A DNA stretch of 64,000 nucleotides from JBJMLO01 sp045805265 (GTDB lineage: Bacteria; Actinomycetota; UBA4738; JACQTL01): the NCBI GenBank assembly GCA_045805265.1, contig JBJMLO010000011.1:310001-374000 (forward strand), given 5' to 3'. Below the pieces are notes generated by a model, which saw nothing but the letters and a program-made list of their open reading frames with translations, had not been told where the DNA came from and made no database searches. Position numbers and translations under genes: made by a program. Below, piece after piece: positions 30,662 through 40,433 of this stretch (positions are counted from its first letter, which is position 1; each line of letters opens with the position of its first letter).

Positions 30662-32533
30662 GTGCGCGCGTGGAGGTTCGGGGCCGTGGGTAGGCCGTAC
30701 GCCGTGGGAGATTCCTACCGGCTGCTGACCGAGGGGACCCTGGGCGCCGCCGTGCTGTCAAGGGGCGGCGTGCGGTTCCGGGTCTGGGCCCCGTTCGCCG
30801 ACCGAATCGACGTGGTGGTCGACGGACGGCGACTGGAGATGGAGCCCGAGGACCACGACTACCACGCGGCGGTCGACGCGGACGCCGGCCCGGGAATGCG
30901 GTACGGGTTCCTGTTGAACGGCAGCGAGCCACTGCTCCCCGACCCGGCCTCCCGGTCGCAACCTGACGGCGTGCACGGGTTGTCGGAGGTGGTGGCGCCT
31001 GCCGATCCCCCGCCCGACTGGCCGGGGATGGACCTCCGCGACTCCGTGATCTCCGAGGTCCACGTGGGCACGGCGTCGAAGGACGGCACGTTCGACGGAC
31101 TGGTCGAGTACGTCGACCACCTGCGGGCGAGCGGGTTCACCGGCGTGGAGCTCATGCCGGTCGCCGAGTTCCCCGGCGAGCGGAACTGGGGGTACGACGG
31201 CGTGTTCCCGTACGCCGTCCACCACGCCTACGGTGGGCCCGAAGGGCTCCGGCGGTTCGTGGGGCGGTGCCACGACCGCGGCCTGGCCGTGATCCTCGAC
31301 GTGGTCTACAACCACGTCGGGCCGGAGGGGAACGTGCTCCGCGAGTTCGGCCCGTACTTCACCGACCGCTACCGCACGCCGTGGGGCGACGCGGTCAACT
31401 TCGACGGGCCGGGCAGCGACGAGGTCCGCCGGTACTTCGGCGGCAGCGCGCTGATGTGGCTCGAGGAATTCGGCGTCGATGCGCTGCGGATCGACGCCGT
31501 GCACGGCATCGTCGACACGACCGCGCGGCCGTTCCTCATGGAGCTGGCCGAGGCGAAGGAGGACCTGGCCCGGCGCCTGCGGCGGCCCCGATATCTCGTC
31601 GCCGAGACCAACCTGAACGACGTCCGGATGGTCACCCCGCTCGAGGAGGGCGGCATCGGAATGGACGCCCAGTGGAACGACGAGTTCCACCACGCGCTGC
31701 ACACCCTGGTCACCGGGGAGCGCGACGGCTACTACGTCGACTTCGGGTCGATGCAGGACCTGGCCGACACGTTCCAGCGCGGGTTCGCCTCCCGGGGCCG
31801 GTACTCGGCGTTCCGGAGGCACCGGGCCGGCAGCGACTCCAGCCACGTCCCACCCGAGCGCTTCGTGGTCTTCGCGCAGAACCACGACCAGATCGGCAAC
31901 CGCGCTCGCGGCGACCGGCTGGCCTCGAGCATCGACCTGGAGACGAGGAAGGTCGTCGCCGGCCTGACGATGCTGCACCCGGGCGTACCCCTGCTGTTCC
32001 AGGGCGAGGAATACGGCGACGAGGCCCCGTTCCCGTACTTCGTCAGCCACTCCGACCCCGAGTTGGTCGAATCCGTTCGCCGCGGGCGCCGGGAGGAGTT
32101 CTCGTCGTTCGAATGGAGCGGCGAGCCCCCGGATCCCCAGGCCGAGGCCACGTTCGAGTCGGCCCGGATCGACCTCACTCGCGCCGCGGAGGACGGGCAC
32201 GCCGTGCTCCTCGCGTGGCACCGAGAGCTCGTCCGGCTCCGCAGGGAGGCCCCGGCAATGCGCCCCGGCGTCCGGGCCCAGGCCGAGGCCGACGAGGGCC
32301 GGCGGGTCCTGACGGTCCGCCGCCGCGGCGCCGATGGAGAGGCGCTGCTGGTGGCGAACCTCGGCCCGGAACCGGTCACCGCGGGCCCCGAGGGCGACGG
32401 CTGGACGAGGGTCCTGCACAGCGCCGACCGGCGGTGGGGCGGACCCGGCCTCGACGTGGCCGGCCGCGGATCCGAAGTCGAGGCATCATCGGTGCTCCCA
32501 CCAAGATCCATGGCGCTGTGGCTGAACCGGTAG
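30662..32533 (+). CDS. treZ: Malto-oligosyltrehalose trehalohydrolase
   Basis: TreZ cleaves trehalose from the ends that TreY makes. The 623-residue protein has an N-terminal beta-sandwich (RFRVWAPFADRIDVVVDG), a GH13 barrel with VELMPVAEFPGERNWGYDGV, the nucleophile in LRIDAVHGI (about D277), the acid/base in VAETNLND (about E315) and FAQNHDQIGNR, and a C-terminal beta domain. The GTG start has a CATGGT hexamer six bases upstream. It leads the operon treZ-glgX-treY; its stop lies within the presumed -10 of glgX, eleven bases before the next ATG. Confidence 0.94.
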   Translation: MRAWRFGAVGRPYAVGDSYRLLTEGTLGAAVLSRGGVRFRVWAPFADRIDVVVDGRRLEMEPEDHDYHAAVDADAGPGMRYGFLLNGSEPLLPDPASRSQPDGVHGLSEVVAPADPPPDWPGMDLRDSVISEVHVGTASKDGTFDGLVEYVDHLRASGFTGVELMPVAEFPGERNWGYDGVFPYAVHHAYGGPEGLRRFVGRCHDRGLAVILDVVYNHVGPEGNVLREFGPYFTDRYRTPWGDAVNFDGPGSDEVRRYFGGSALMWLEEFGVDALRIDAVHGIVDTTARPFLMELAEAKEDLARRLRRPRYLVAETNLNDVRMVTPLEEGGIGMDAQWNDEFHHALHTLVTGERDGYYVDFGSMQDLADTFQRGFASRGRYSAFRRHRAGSDSSHVPPERFVVFAQNHDQIGNRARGDRLASSIDLETRKVVAGLTMLHPGVPLLFQGEEYGDEAPFPYFVSHSDPELVESVRRGRREEFSSFEWSGEPPDPQAEATFESARIDLTRAAEDGHAVLLAWHRELVRLRREAPAMRPGVRAQAEADEGRRVLTVRRRGADGEALLVANLGPEPVTAGPEGDGWTRVLHSADRRWGGPGLDVAGRGSEVEASSVLPPRSMALWLNR

Positions 32534-32544
32534 GCTCGACGCCC

Positions 32545-34671
32545 ATGCGCATCTGGCCGGGGTTCCCCTACCCGCAGGGCGCGACGTGGGACGGGGAAGG
32601 CGTCAACTTCGCGATCTTCTCGGAGCACGGCGACGCGGTCGATCTCTGCCTGTACGAACGCGCGGACGACGCCCGGGAGACCCACCGCATCCGCCTCCGG
32701 GAGCGGACCGACCTCATCTGGCACTGCTACCTGCCGGACGTCCGGCCCGGGCAGCTGTACGGCTACCGGATCCACGGTCCCTACGAACCCGCGCACGGGC
32801 ACCGGTTCAACCCGAACAAGCTGCTGCTCGACCCCTACGCGAAGGCGGTCTCCGGAACCATCCAGTGGAGCGACGCGCTCTACGGCTACACGATCGGGCA
32901 CCCCGACGGCGACCTGTCGTTCGACGAGCGGGACTCCGCGGGTGACATGCCCAAGTCGGTGGTCGTGGACACCGCGTTCACGTGGGGCGACGACGCCCCC
33001 CCGGACGTCCCGTGGAACCGGACCGTCATCTACGAGTGCCACGTCCGGGGCATGACCATGCGCCACCCGGGAGTGCCGCGCCGGCTGCGGGGGACGTTCC
33101 TCGGGCTGATCTCGGATCCGATCATCGACCACCTCCATTCGCTCGGCATCACGGCCCTCGAGCTGATGCCCGTCCACCAGTTCGTGCGGGACCGGCGCCT
33201 GAACGACATGGGCCTGACGAATTACTGGGGCTACAACACGCTGTCGTTCCTCGCCCCGGAGGTGGGGTACGCGACCGGCGGGATCGGCCACCAGGTCGAC
33301 GAGTTCAAGACGATGGTCAAGGGGCTGCACCGGGCCGGGATCGAGGTCGTCCTCGACGTCGTCTACAACCACACCGGCGAGGGCAACGAGCTCGGCCCCA
33401 CGCTGTCGCTCCGGGGCGCCGACAACTCCGCGTACTACCGCCTGCTCCCCGACGACCCCCGCCGGTACATGGACTTCACCGGTACCGGCAACAGCCTGAA
33501 CATGCTCCACCCCCGGACGATCCAGCTGATCATGGACTCCCTGCGGTACTGGATCACCGAGATGCACGTGGACGGGTTCCGCTTCGACCTGGCGCCGGTG
33601 CTGGCCCGCGAGCTGTACGAGGTGAACCGGCTCGGCACGTTCTTCGACATCATCCAGCAGGACCCGGTGATCTCCCAGGCCAAGCTCATCGCGGAGCCGT
33701 GGGACGTCGGCCCGGGCGGCTACCAGGTCGGGAACTTCCCGGTCGGATGGGCGGAGTGGAACGGGAAGTACCGCGACGCCGTGCGGAGGTTCTGGCGCGG
33801 CGACCACGGCCTGGTCCCGGAGATGGCATCGCGCCTCACCGGCTCCTCGGACATCTACGAGGCCACCGGCCGGCGCACCTACGCCACGATCAACTTCGTG
33901 ACCTCGCACGACGGCTTCACGCTCAACGACCTGGCCAGCTACGAGCAGAAGCACAACGAGGCGAACGGCGAGGGAAACCGGGACGGGACCGACGCCAACT
34001 ACTCGCGGAACTGGGGCGCCGAGGGCCCAACGGATTCCGCCTACATCCGTCGGACGCGCGAGCGGATGAAGCGCAACTTCCTGGCGACGTTGATCTTCTC
34101 GCAGGGGGTCCGGATGATCCTGATGGGCGACGAGATGGGCCGGACCCAGCTGGGGAACAACAACGCGTACTGCCAGGACAACGAGATCTCGTGGATGAAC
34201 TGGGAGATCTCCGGGCGGGACCGCCGGCTGCTCGAGTTCACGCGGCACGCCCTGGCCGTGTTCCGGTCGAACCCCATCCTGCGGCGCCGGTCGTTCTTCA
34301 CCGGCAGGCCGGTCGCCGCCGACGGCTTCAAGGACGTGGCGTGGATCCGTCCGAACGGCCAGGAGTTCGACGAGCAGGACTGGGGCGACCAGGACAGTCA
34401 GATCATCGGCATGCTGATCCAGGGCCGGGCCACGGACGAGGTCGACGAGCGCGGACGGCCCGTGTTCGGCGACACCGTCCTGCTGCTGCTGAACGGCGGC
34501 GGGCGGTCGCGGGTGTTCGCGCTGCCCCGCATGGAGCGGTCCGGAGCGTGGGAGGAGGTCATCAACACCGCGCGGCACGAGGCGGCGTCCCGTCCGGTGC
34601 GCAAGCCGACGGTGAACCTCACGGCGCACTCCGTGATCATGCTCCGCTACGACGAGCGGCCGGCGTCCTGA
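32545..34671 (+). CDS. glgX: Glycogen debranching enzyme (isoamylase type)
   Basis: A 708-residue GH13 enzyme hydrolysing alpha-1,6 branches, so that TreY can act on linear chains. A CBM48 occupies the N-terminus (GVNFAIFSEHGDAVDLCLY), followed by the barrel with ALELMPVHQFV, LDVVYNHTGEGN, the nucleophile in DGFRFDLAPVL (about D348), the acid/base in LIAEPWDVGPGGYQVG (about E384) and TSHDGFTLNDL. TAGGCT lies nine bases before the ATG and overlaps the treZ stop. TreY follows after ten bases. Confidence 0.94.
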   Translation: MRIWPGFPYPQGATWDGEGVNFAIFSEHGDAVDLCLYERADDARETHRIRLRERTDLIWHCYLPDVRPGQLYGYRIHGPYEPAHGHRFNPNKLLLDPYAKAVSGTIQWSDALYGYTIGHPDGDLSFDERDSAGDMPKSVVVDTAFTWGDDAPPDVPWNRTVIYECHVRGMTMRHPGVPRRLRGTFLGLISDPIIDHLHSLGITALELMPVHQFVRDRRLNDMGLTNYWGYNTLSFLAPEVGYATGGIGHQVDEFKTMVKGLHRAGIEVVLDVVYNHTGEGNELGPTLSLRGADNSAYYRLLPDDPRRYMDFTGTGNSLNMLHPRTIQLIMDSLRYWITEMHVDGFRFDLAPVLARELYEVNRLGTFFDIIQQDPVISQAKLIAEPWDVGPGGYQVGNFPVGWAEWNGKYRDAVRRFWRGDHGLVPEMASRLTGSSDIYEATGRRTYATINFVTSHDGFTLNDLASYEQKHNEANGEGNRDGTDANYSRNWGAEGPTDSAYIRRTRERMKRNFLATLIFSQGVRMILMGDEMGRTQLGNNNAYCQDNEISWMNWEISGRDRRLLEFTRHALAVFRSNPILRRRSFFTGRPVAADGFKDVAWIRPNGQEFDEQDWGDQDSQIIGMLIQGRATDEVDERGRPVFGDTVLLLLNGGGRSRVFALPRMERSGAWEEVINTARHEAASRPVRKPTVNLTAHSVIMLRYDERPAS

Positions 34672-34681
34672 GCGCCGTTCG

Positions 34682-37339
34682 ATGAGGGTTCCCACCTCGA
34701 CGTACCGGCTGCAGCTCGGCCGGGGATTCTCGCTCGACGACGCACGCCGCCTGACTCCCTACTTGCGCGCGCTCGGCGTCGGCGACCTGTACGCGTCGCC
34801 GCTGCTGGCGGCGCGGGCGGGCAGCACCCACGGCTACGACGCGGTGGACCCGACGCGACTGAACCCCGACCTCGGCGGCGAGGAGGCGTTCGACGCGCTG
34901 GCCGGCGAGCTCGAGCGCCGGGGCATGGGGCTGCTGCTGGACATCGTCCCCAACCACATGGCCGCGTCGGACCAGAACCCCTGGTGGTGGGACGTCCTGC
35001 GCCACGGCCGGCGCTCGGGGTACGCGGAGTTCTTCGACATCGACTGGGCGGCGGGCGGCGGGCAGGTGCTGGCGCCCGTGCTGGACGGTCCGTTCGGAGC
35101 GGCGCTGGAGGCCGGCCGCATCCGCGTCGAGGTCGAACGCGGCGAGCCGGTCGTCCGGTACTCCGACCTGCGCTTCCCCGTCGACCCCCGGTCCTTCCAG
35201 GGCTCGCCCGAGGACCTCCTCCACCTCAACGGAACCCCTGGCGACCCGCGCTCGTTCGACGTGCTCGAGGCCCTGCTGAACCGCCAGCACTACCGCCTGG
35301 CGGACTGGCGGATCGCGACCCGCGAGATCGACTACCGGCGGTTCTTCGACATCTCGGACCTCGTGTCGCTCCGGATGGAGGACCCGGCGGTGTTCGACGC
35401 CTGGCACGCGATGGTGCTCGAGCTGGTGCGGCGCGGTCAGGTCACGGGCCTGCGCGTCGACCACGTGGACGGGCTCACCGATCCGGCGGGCTACCTCCGG
35501 CGGCTGCGGACGGCCGTCGAGGACCGCACGGGCGACGAGGGCTACGTCGTGGCCGAGAAGATCCTGGGCCGCGACGAGCGCCTCCGAGACGACTGGGCGC
35601 TCGCGGGGACGACCGGATACGAGTTCGCGGACGTGGCCGAGGGCCTGTTGGTCGACCGGGCCGGCGCGGAGCGCATTCACCGCGCCCACGCGGCCCTGGT
35701 GACGATGGGCCGGGGGGGCCCCGCCCCGGAGCCGGACTTCGATCGGCTGGCGGCGAGGTGCAAGCGGCTGGTGCTGGAACGGTTGTTCGCCGGGGAGGGC
35801 GGGACACTGGCCTCGCAGCTCCACGCCCTGGCGCTCGAGGACCGGGCGGGCCGGGACATCGCCGAGGAGGACCTGCGCGCCGCCCTGGTCGAGGTCATGG
35901 CCTGGCTGCCCGTGTACCGGACGTACACCACGTTCTCGACCCCGGTCGTCAGCCCGCAGGACCGGCGGGTGATCGAGGACGCGGTGCGCGAGGCCGCCTC
36001 GAGCGTGCGGCCGAGTCGCCGCCGGGCCGTGGCGTTCGTGGGTCGGGTCCTGATGCTGGAAACCGCCCCGGGGGCCGACTGGGACGAGGTGCGCGCGTGG
36101 ACTCGCTTCGTCGTGCGGTGGCAACGCCTCAGCGGGCCGGCGGCCGCGAAGGGGGTGGAGGACACCGCGCTGTACCGGTGGGACGGGCTGCTCTCACGCG
36201 GCGAGGTCGGCACCGACCCCGGCCGCCCGGCGATCCCCGTCGAGGAGTTCCATCGGCGCATGCGCGAACGGCGCCAGCGGTGGCCCGGATCCCTGAACGC
36301 GGGGTCGACGCACGACTCGAAACGGAGCGAGGACACCAGGGCCCGGCTGCACGTCCTCTCGGAGGTTCCCGACGAGTGGGTGCGCCGGGTCACCCGATGG
36401 CGGCGGATCAACGGCCGGCACCGGCGCCTGGTTCCCGGCCGCGGCGAGGTCCCGGACGTGTCGTTCGAGCTGCACCTCTACCAGTCGATCCTGGGGGTGT
36501 GGCCGCTGGTCGCGTCGGAACGGGCCGACGCGATCCGCCGGCTGCAGGCCTACGCCGTGAAGGCGGCCCGCGAGACCGATGCACGGACCTCGTGGCTCGC
36601 GCCCGACGCCGCCTACGAGCGAGCGCTGCGCGGCTGGCTCCGCGCGGTGCTGGCCCCCGCGAACGGGGCGTTCCGCCGCGACCTCGAGATGTTCGTCGAG
36701 CGGGTGGCGATGCCCGGCGCGGTGAACTCGCTGGCGGGCGCGGTGCTCCGCGCCACGGCGCCCGGCGTCCCGGACCTCTACCAGGGGTGCGAGCTGTGGA
36801 ACCTCTCGCTGGTCGACCCGGACAACCGGCGGCCGGTGGACTTCGAGACCCGGCGCCGGCTCCTGGAGGAGCTCGACCAGGGCCTCGCCGACCGACCTGC
36901 CCTGGCGCGGGAGCTGGCGGCCTCGTGGAGCGACGGCCGGGTGAAGATGCATGTCCTCCGCGAGCTGCTGTGCCTCCGGCGCTCCCAGCCACGGTTGTTC
37001 TCGGCGGGCTCCTACGTCCCGCTCGAGGTCGCCGGGAGGCGCCGAGCCAACGCCGTGGCGTTCGCCCGCCGGCACGGGCGGTCGTGGGCCGTCGTCGCCG
37101 TGGCGCGGCTGACTGCGGCGCTCGCGCCGGCGCGCTCGTTCCCCGTCGGCGAGCGAGCCTGGCCGGCGACCGTGCTCCACCTGCCGGGCCGAGCCCCGGA
37201 CCGCTGGACCGACGTGTTCACGGGCCGGCAGGTCGAGGCGGCCGGCGGCTCGATCCGCCTCGCCGAGGCACTGGCCATCCTCCCGGTGGCGGTCCTGGTG
37301 CCGAGAGCGGCGCGGGCGAGGGTTTCCTCCGCCGGCTGA
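34682..37339 (+). CDS. treY: Malto-oligosyltrehalose synthase
   Basis: TreY isomerises the reducing end of an alpha-1,4-glucan to an alpha,alpha-1,1 linkage. The 885-residue protein opens with the diagnostic STYRLQLGRGFSLDDA block and YASPLLAARAGSTHGYD. GLRVDHVDGL holds the nucleophile (about D260), VVAEKILGRDERL the acid/base (about E292) and LNAGSTHDSKRSEDTRAR the third acid. The C-terminal domain includes PDLYQGCELWNLSLVDPDNRR. It lies ten bases after glgX; with treZ it forms the TreYZ route from glucan to trehalose. Confidence 0.95.
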   Translation: MRVPTSTYRLQLGRGFSLDDARRLTPYLRALGVGDLYASPLLAARAGSTHGYDAVDPTRLNPDLGGEEAFDALAGELERRGMGLLLDIVPNHMAASDQNPWWWDVLRHGRRSGYAEFFDIDWAAGGGQVLAPVLDGPFGAALEAGRIRVEVERGEPVVRYSDLRFPVDPRSFQGSPEDLLHLNGTPGDPRSFDVLEALLNRQHYRLADWRIATREIDYRRFFDISDLVSLRMEDPAVFDAWHAMVLELVRRGQVTGLRVDHVDGLTDPAGYLRRLRTAVEDRTGDEGYVVAEKILGRDERLRDDWALAGTTGYEFADVAEGLLVDRAGAERIHRAHAALVTMGRGGPAPEPDFDRLAARCKRLVLERLFAGEGGTLASQLHALALEDRAGRDIAEEDLRAALVEVMAWLPVYRTYTTFSTPVVSPQDRRVIEDAVREAASSVRPSRRRAVAFVGRVLMLETAPGADWDEVRAWTRFVVRWQRLSGPAAAKGVEDTALYRWDGLLSRGEVGTDPGRPAIPVEEFHRRMRERRQRWPGSLNAGSTHDSKRSEDTRARLHVLSEVPDEWVRRVTRWRRINGRHRRLVPGRGEVPDVSFELHLYQSILGVWPLVASERADAIRRLQAYAVKAARETDARTSWLAPDAAYERALRGWLRAVLAPANGAFRRDLEMFVERVAMPGAVNSLAGAVLRATAPGVPDLYQGCELWNLSLVDPDNRRPVDFETRRRLLEELDQGLADRPALARELAASWSDGRVKMHVLRELLCLRRSQPRLFSAGSYVPLEVAGRRRANAVAFARRHGRSWAVVAVARLTAALAPARSFPVGERAWPATVLHLPGRAPDRWTDVFTGRQVEAAGGSIRLAEALAILPVAVLVPRAARARVSSAG

Positions 37340-37356
37340 ACTTCAGGGGCGCGGTC

Positions 37357-38688
37357 GTGGGCGAGAATGCGCGCACGGTGGAGGACCAGGCGCAGTCGAC
37401 AGGACCACCCGGCCCGCCGCTCGAGGAGCCGGACGAGCGGTACCGGCGGCGGCTGGTCGGCATGCTGTCGGCGGCCACGTACTTCGAGGGCTACGACAAC
37501 TTCGTCCTGGCGCTGGTGCTCCCCCTGGTGCTGGCCGACCTGGGCGGCTCCGAAGCGGAAGCCGGCCTGATCCGGGCCATCGTCGGCGTGGGAGCCGTTC
37601 TGGGCTTCCTGCTGGCTGCCCAGGGCGACCGCATCGGGCGCCGGCGGCTGTTGCTGATCACGATCGTCGGCTACACGGCCGGGACGATCCTCACGGCAGC
37701 CTCGCCGAACCTGATCTGGCTGACCGTCGCCCAGTTCGTTGCCCAGGTGTTCCTGGCGAGCGAGTGGGCCGTCGCGGTGACCATCGTGGTCGAGGAGTTC
37801 CCCACGTCCGAGCGGGGCAAGGCGCTCGGGATCGTCACCTCGATGAACACACTCGGCGGCATCACCGTCGGGCTCCTCGCGTTCGCCGGACTGCAGCACT
37901 CCCCGCTCGACTGGAGAGGATTCTTCGTGGTGGGGATCGTGCCGCTGATCCTGGTCGCGATCGCCCGCCGCCGGATGCGCGAGACGCACCGGTACACGTC
38001 GGTCCGCAACGTCTCCGGCGCCGCGGGGCTGAACCGCACCAGCCTGCTCGAGCCGTGGGAGCCGCAGTTCCGCCGCAACGTGCTGGCGGTCGGGCTGATG
38101 CACTTCTTCCGGTTCGCCGCGGTCGCGTCCGGCGCGTTCTGGTGGCCGTACTACGCGCAGCAGGAGGCCGGCATGTCGCTGTCGCTGACCGGCCTGTACC
38201 TGGGCGCCGCCGGCCTGGTCGGTGCCGCGGGGTTCGTGTTCGCCGGGCGGATGATGGAACGGTGGGGCCGGCGGCCCACGTTCATGCTGTACATCTCCGG
38301 CGCGGGGGCGTTCGGCATCCCGCTGTTCCAGATCCGGTCGCCGGGACTGATGCTGCCCTTCCTGTGCCTGGCCATCTTCTTCGGGCTGGGCTCCGCCGCC
38401 GTGACCTCCGCGTTCTCGACGGAGTTCTTCCCGACGTACGTTCGCAGCCGGGCGGCGGCCTGGTGCCGCAACGCCTTCGAGATCCCCGGGGGGATCGTCG
38501 GGCCGCTCCTCGTCGGGGTGCTGGGGGACCATCGCACCGGGCCAATCGGGTCGATCGGCGACTCGATGAGCGCGCTGTTCATCGTGACGCTCCTGCCGGC
38601 GCTGTTCATCGCGTGGCGGTACATCGGAGAGACCCGCCACCTCGACCTCTCCGCGCTCGACCTCCTCGCCGGGGAGGTGGGAACGTGA
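37357..38688 (+). CDS. MFS transporter (sugar-porter-like)
   Basis: A major-facilitator protein of about 443 residues with twelve predicted segments. The loop 2-3 motif appears as GDRIGRRRLL and the mirror copy as GRMMERWGRRPTF; EWAVAVTIVVEEFPTSERGKA matches metabolite/sugar porters. The substrate is not evident, but position behind treZ-glgX-treY makes a saccharide or compatible solute plausible. GTG at 37357 or 37378 could start it; neither has a strong Shine-Dalgarno. Its stop overlaps the lipoprotein GTG. Confidence 0.85.
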   Translation: MGENARTVEDQAQSTGPPGPPLEEPDERYRRRLVGMLSAATYFEGYDNFVLALVLPLVLADLGGSEAEAGLIRAIVGVGAVLGFLLAAQGDRIGRRRLLLITIVGYTAGTILTAASPNLIWLTVAQFVAQVFLASEWAVAVTIVVEEFPTSERGKALGIVTSMNTLGGITVGLLAFAGLQHSPLDWRGFFVVGIVPLILVAIARRRMRETHRYTSVRNVSGAAGLNRTSLLEPWEPQFRRNVLAVGLMHFFRFAAVASGAFWWPYYAQQEAGMSLSLTGLYLGAAGLVGAAGFVFAGRMMERWGRRPTFMLYISGAGAFGIPLFQIRSPGLMLPFLCLAIFFGLGSAAVTSAFSTEFFPTYVRSRAAAWCRNAFEIPGGIVGPLLVGVLGDHRTGPIGSIGDSMSALFIVTLLPALFIAWRYIGETRHLDLSALDLLAGEVGT

Positions 38689-39284
38689 GGAGGCTCGCCG
38701 CGGCCGCATTCCTGGCGACCGGCCTGCTCGCCGCCTGCGGACACACCGACCGCCCGGAGGGCGTGGTCGAACGCTGGCTGGTCTCGCTGAACCAGGGCAG
38801 CGCGGGCCGGCCGGACCAGTATGCCGCGGGTCGTGTTTCCGACCAGATCCTGCCCGGGTGGCAGCGATGCGATCCGGGAGCGCTCGAGGTGATCGAGGTC
38901 GGGATCGGCGGCATGTTCCCAGCCCGGGAGGGCCAGGTGGCTCTGGCCCCCTACCGGGTCCGGTACTCCCACGACATCGCCGACCTCTGCGGCCGGCCGG
39001 TTCCTGCCGCCGGCCCCACCGACGGATTCGCGGAGCTGTTCCGGCGCCCCGCCGGCGACTGGTCGGTCGTGCGGCTCATCGAGCGCCGACGCGGCGACGA
39101 GACCCTGCCTCTGCCGAGCAGCGGCGGCCCTCCACTTGCGGAGGCGCCGGAGGAGATCTGGCTCGCCGCGACCCTCGCCGGTCTCGCCCTGTGCGGGCTG
39201 GTCGCCCTGCTGATGGCGGCGATGCCCAGGCCGGCGCCCGTTTCGACCGAGCCGGCGGACACGACCGAGGCCCGGGGACTCTGA
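38685..39284 (+). CDS. Hypothetical lipoprotein with C-terminal membrane segment
   Basis: A 199-residue protein. The N-terminal signal ends in a lipobox, LLAACGHT, predicting lipid modification of the Cys near residue 18. The middle (VVERWLVSLNQGSAGRPDQY and following) resembles small extracytoplasmic domains of the NTF2-like kind, judged only loosely. A second hydrophobic stretch near the C-terminus (IWLAATLAGLALCGLVALLM) would anchor it twice. Its GTG overlaps the MFS stop, so it may be an accessory to that transporter. Confidence 0.72.
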   Translation: MRRLAAAAFLATGLLAACGHTDRPEGVVERWLVSLNQGSAGRPDQYAAGRVSDQILPGWQRCDPGALEVIEVGIGGMFPAREGQVALAPYRVRYSHDIADLCGRPVPAAGPTDGFAELFRRPAGDWSVVRLIERRRGDETLPLPSSGGPPLAEAPEEIWLAATLAGLALCGLVALLMAAMPRPAPVSTEPADTTEARGL

Positions 39285-39298
39285 CCGGAGACGCAGAT

Positions 39299-39333
39299 GA
39301 GGCCCGCGGCCTCCGATGGCGACCGCGGGCCTC
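39299..39333 (+). terminator. Terminator hairpin of the treZ operon
   Basis: GAGGCCCGCGG (39299-39309) and CCGCGGGCCTC (39323-39333) are perfect 11-base inverted repeats with a 13-base loop, starting 15 bases after the lipoprotein stop. No U-run follows, as is common for high-GC actinobacterial terminators. The remaining 244 bases to the convergent gene are GC-rich with small hairpins and no gene I can support. Confidence 0.65.
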
Positions 39334-39577
39334 GACGGCCCGACCGCTCCCCCCCGAGCACGTCGGACCGGGTCGTGCAGTCCTTTTGGCCCCCCCAGCC
39401 GGTCCCCCGCGATGGCGGGCTGCCAGGACCCATGGTGACGGCCCAGGGGATGGCGTGCCACGGCCCTTCGGGCAGTCCGACTCGGCCATTCGGTCATGGG
39501 AGGTCGCAGGCCTTCCGGCCCATTGGACCAGGCGAATGCCGAGGAGCGGGACGAGGAACGCGCTTCGGGACGGACGG

Positions 39578-40342
39578 TCAGGCGGGTTGGGGGAGGCGCC
39601 GGAGCAGCCTGCGGAACACGCCGCGCAGCGTCCACTTCCCGTATTCGTGGCTGGGGCTGTTCGTGATCATCACGGCCGCGGCGATCCGCATGCCGCTGCG
39701 TTCGATGAACGCGATCTGGTGGTCCACGGCGCCGGTCCCGGAACCCCACCCTCCCTTGAAGAACAGCTTCCACCCGTCCAGGTCCACCTGCCCGATCCCC
39801 CATCGCTGGGACGGCGTGATGTGGGCGAGGAGGTACCGCGCGTACGCCTCGTGCCGGTCCGGGATGTAGCGCTCCAGGCGGTACATGAACCGGGCCTCCT
39901 CCCCCGAGGTGTCGCTCGAGAGGCCCCAGGGGTGCGGCACGAAATGGAAGTGGTGCAACCCCGCGACGGCCGCGAGACGGTACAGGCGGCGGGCGCCCAC
40001 GATCTCCGACACCCGCGTCGCCGCGGTGTTGTCCGAGCGCTTGATCATGGGTCCCAGCAGCTCGCGGTCGGAGTCGCGGAGGTCCCGGTCCCGCACCGAC
40101 GGCAGGCGGAGGTACGCGACCATGAACATGACCTTCACCGTGCTGGCGAGTGGCACGGCCCGCCACCCCCGGTACCCGTACGTCCCGCCCTTCGGCCCGA
40201 TCACCGTGAACGAGACTTGGCCGGCCCGCGTCGCGATGTAGGCCTTCGCCGCATCCGTCCCGGGACCCCACGCGCTCGCCTCCCGGGCGCCCAGGGCGAC
40301 GACCACCGATGCCACCGCCACCACCACCCACGCGCGCCGCAT
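39578..40342 (-). CDS. Secreted class A beta-lactamase-fold serine hydrolase
   Basis: A 254-residue exported protein with a signal peptide (MRRAWVVVAVASVVVALGA). The penicillin-recognising triad of motifs is present: S67-T-V-K70, S103-D-N105 and KGGWGSGTG near 194 in place of KTG. The Glu of the class A omega loop is not obvious, so beta-lactamase activity is doubtful; a D,D-peptidase or other serine hydrolase acting on the cell wall is more likely. It converges with the treZ operon, and its start is 91 bases from the sigma factor gene's stop. Confidence 0.82.
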   Translation of the reverse strand: MRRAWVVVAVASVVVALGAREASAWGPGTDAAKAYIATRAGQVSFTVIGPKGGTYGYRGWRAVPLASTVKVMFMVAYLRLPSVRDRDLRDSDRELLGPMIKRSDNTAATRVSEIVGARRLYRLAAVAGLHHFHFVPHPWGLSSDTSGEEARFMYRLERYIPDRHEAYARYLLAHITPSQRWGIGQVDLDGWKLFFKGGWGSGTGAVDHQIAFIERSGMRIAAAVMITNSPSHEYGKWTLRGVFRRLLRRLPQPA

Positions 40343-40372
40343 GACGGCGTGGATCCTACCCCGGCATGCGAA

Positions 40373-40401
40373 GAGGCCGGGCCCGTGAAGGGCCCGGCCT
40401 C
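40373..40401 (-). terminator. Terminator hairpin downstream of the sigma factor gene
   Basis: GAGGCCGGGCCC (40373-40384) and GGGCCCGGCCTC (40390-40401) are perfect 12-base inverted repeats with a 5-base loop, 33 bases after the sigma factor stop and before the hydrolase start. Only TT follows on the minus strand, an L-shaped rather than U-tract terminator. Confidence 0.7.
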
Positions 40402-40433
40402 GTTCGTGTCGTTTCCGACGGCGCCGCCGTTGC

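Noticed and set aside
39334..39577. Possible non-coding RNA (RNase P, SRP, tmRNA or riboswitch) in the gap after the treZ operon
   Set aside because: I checked for the conserved cores of these RNAs on both strands and did not find them; only small GC-rich hairpins are present.
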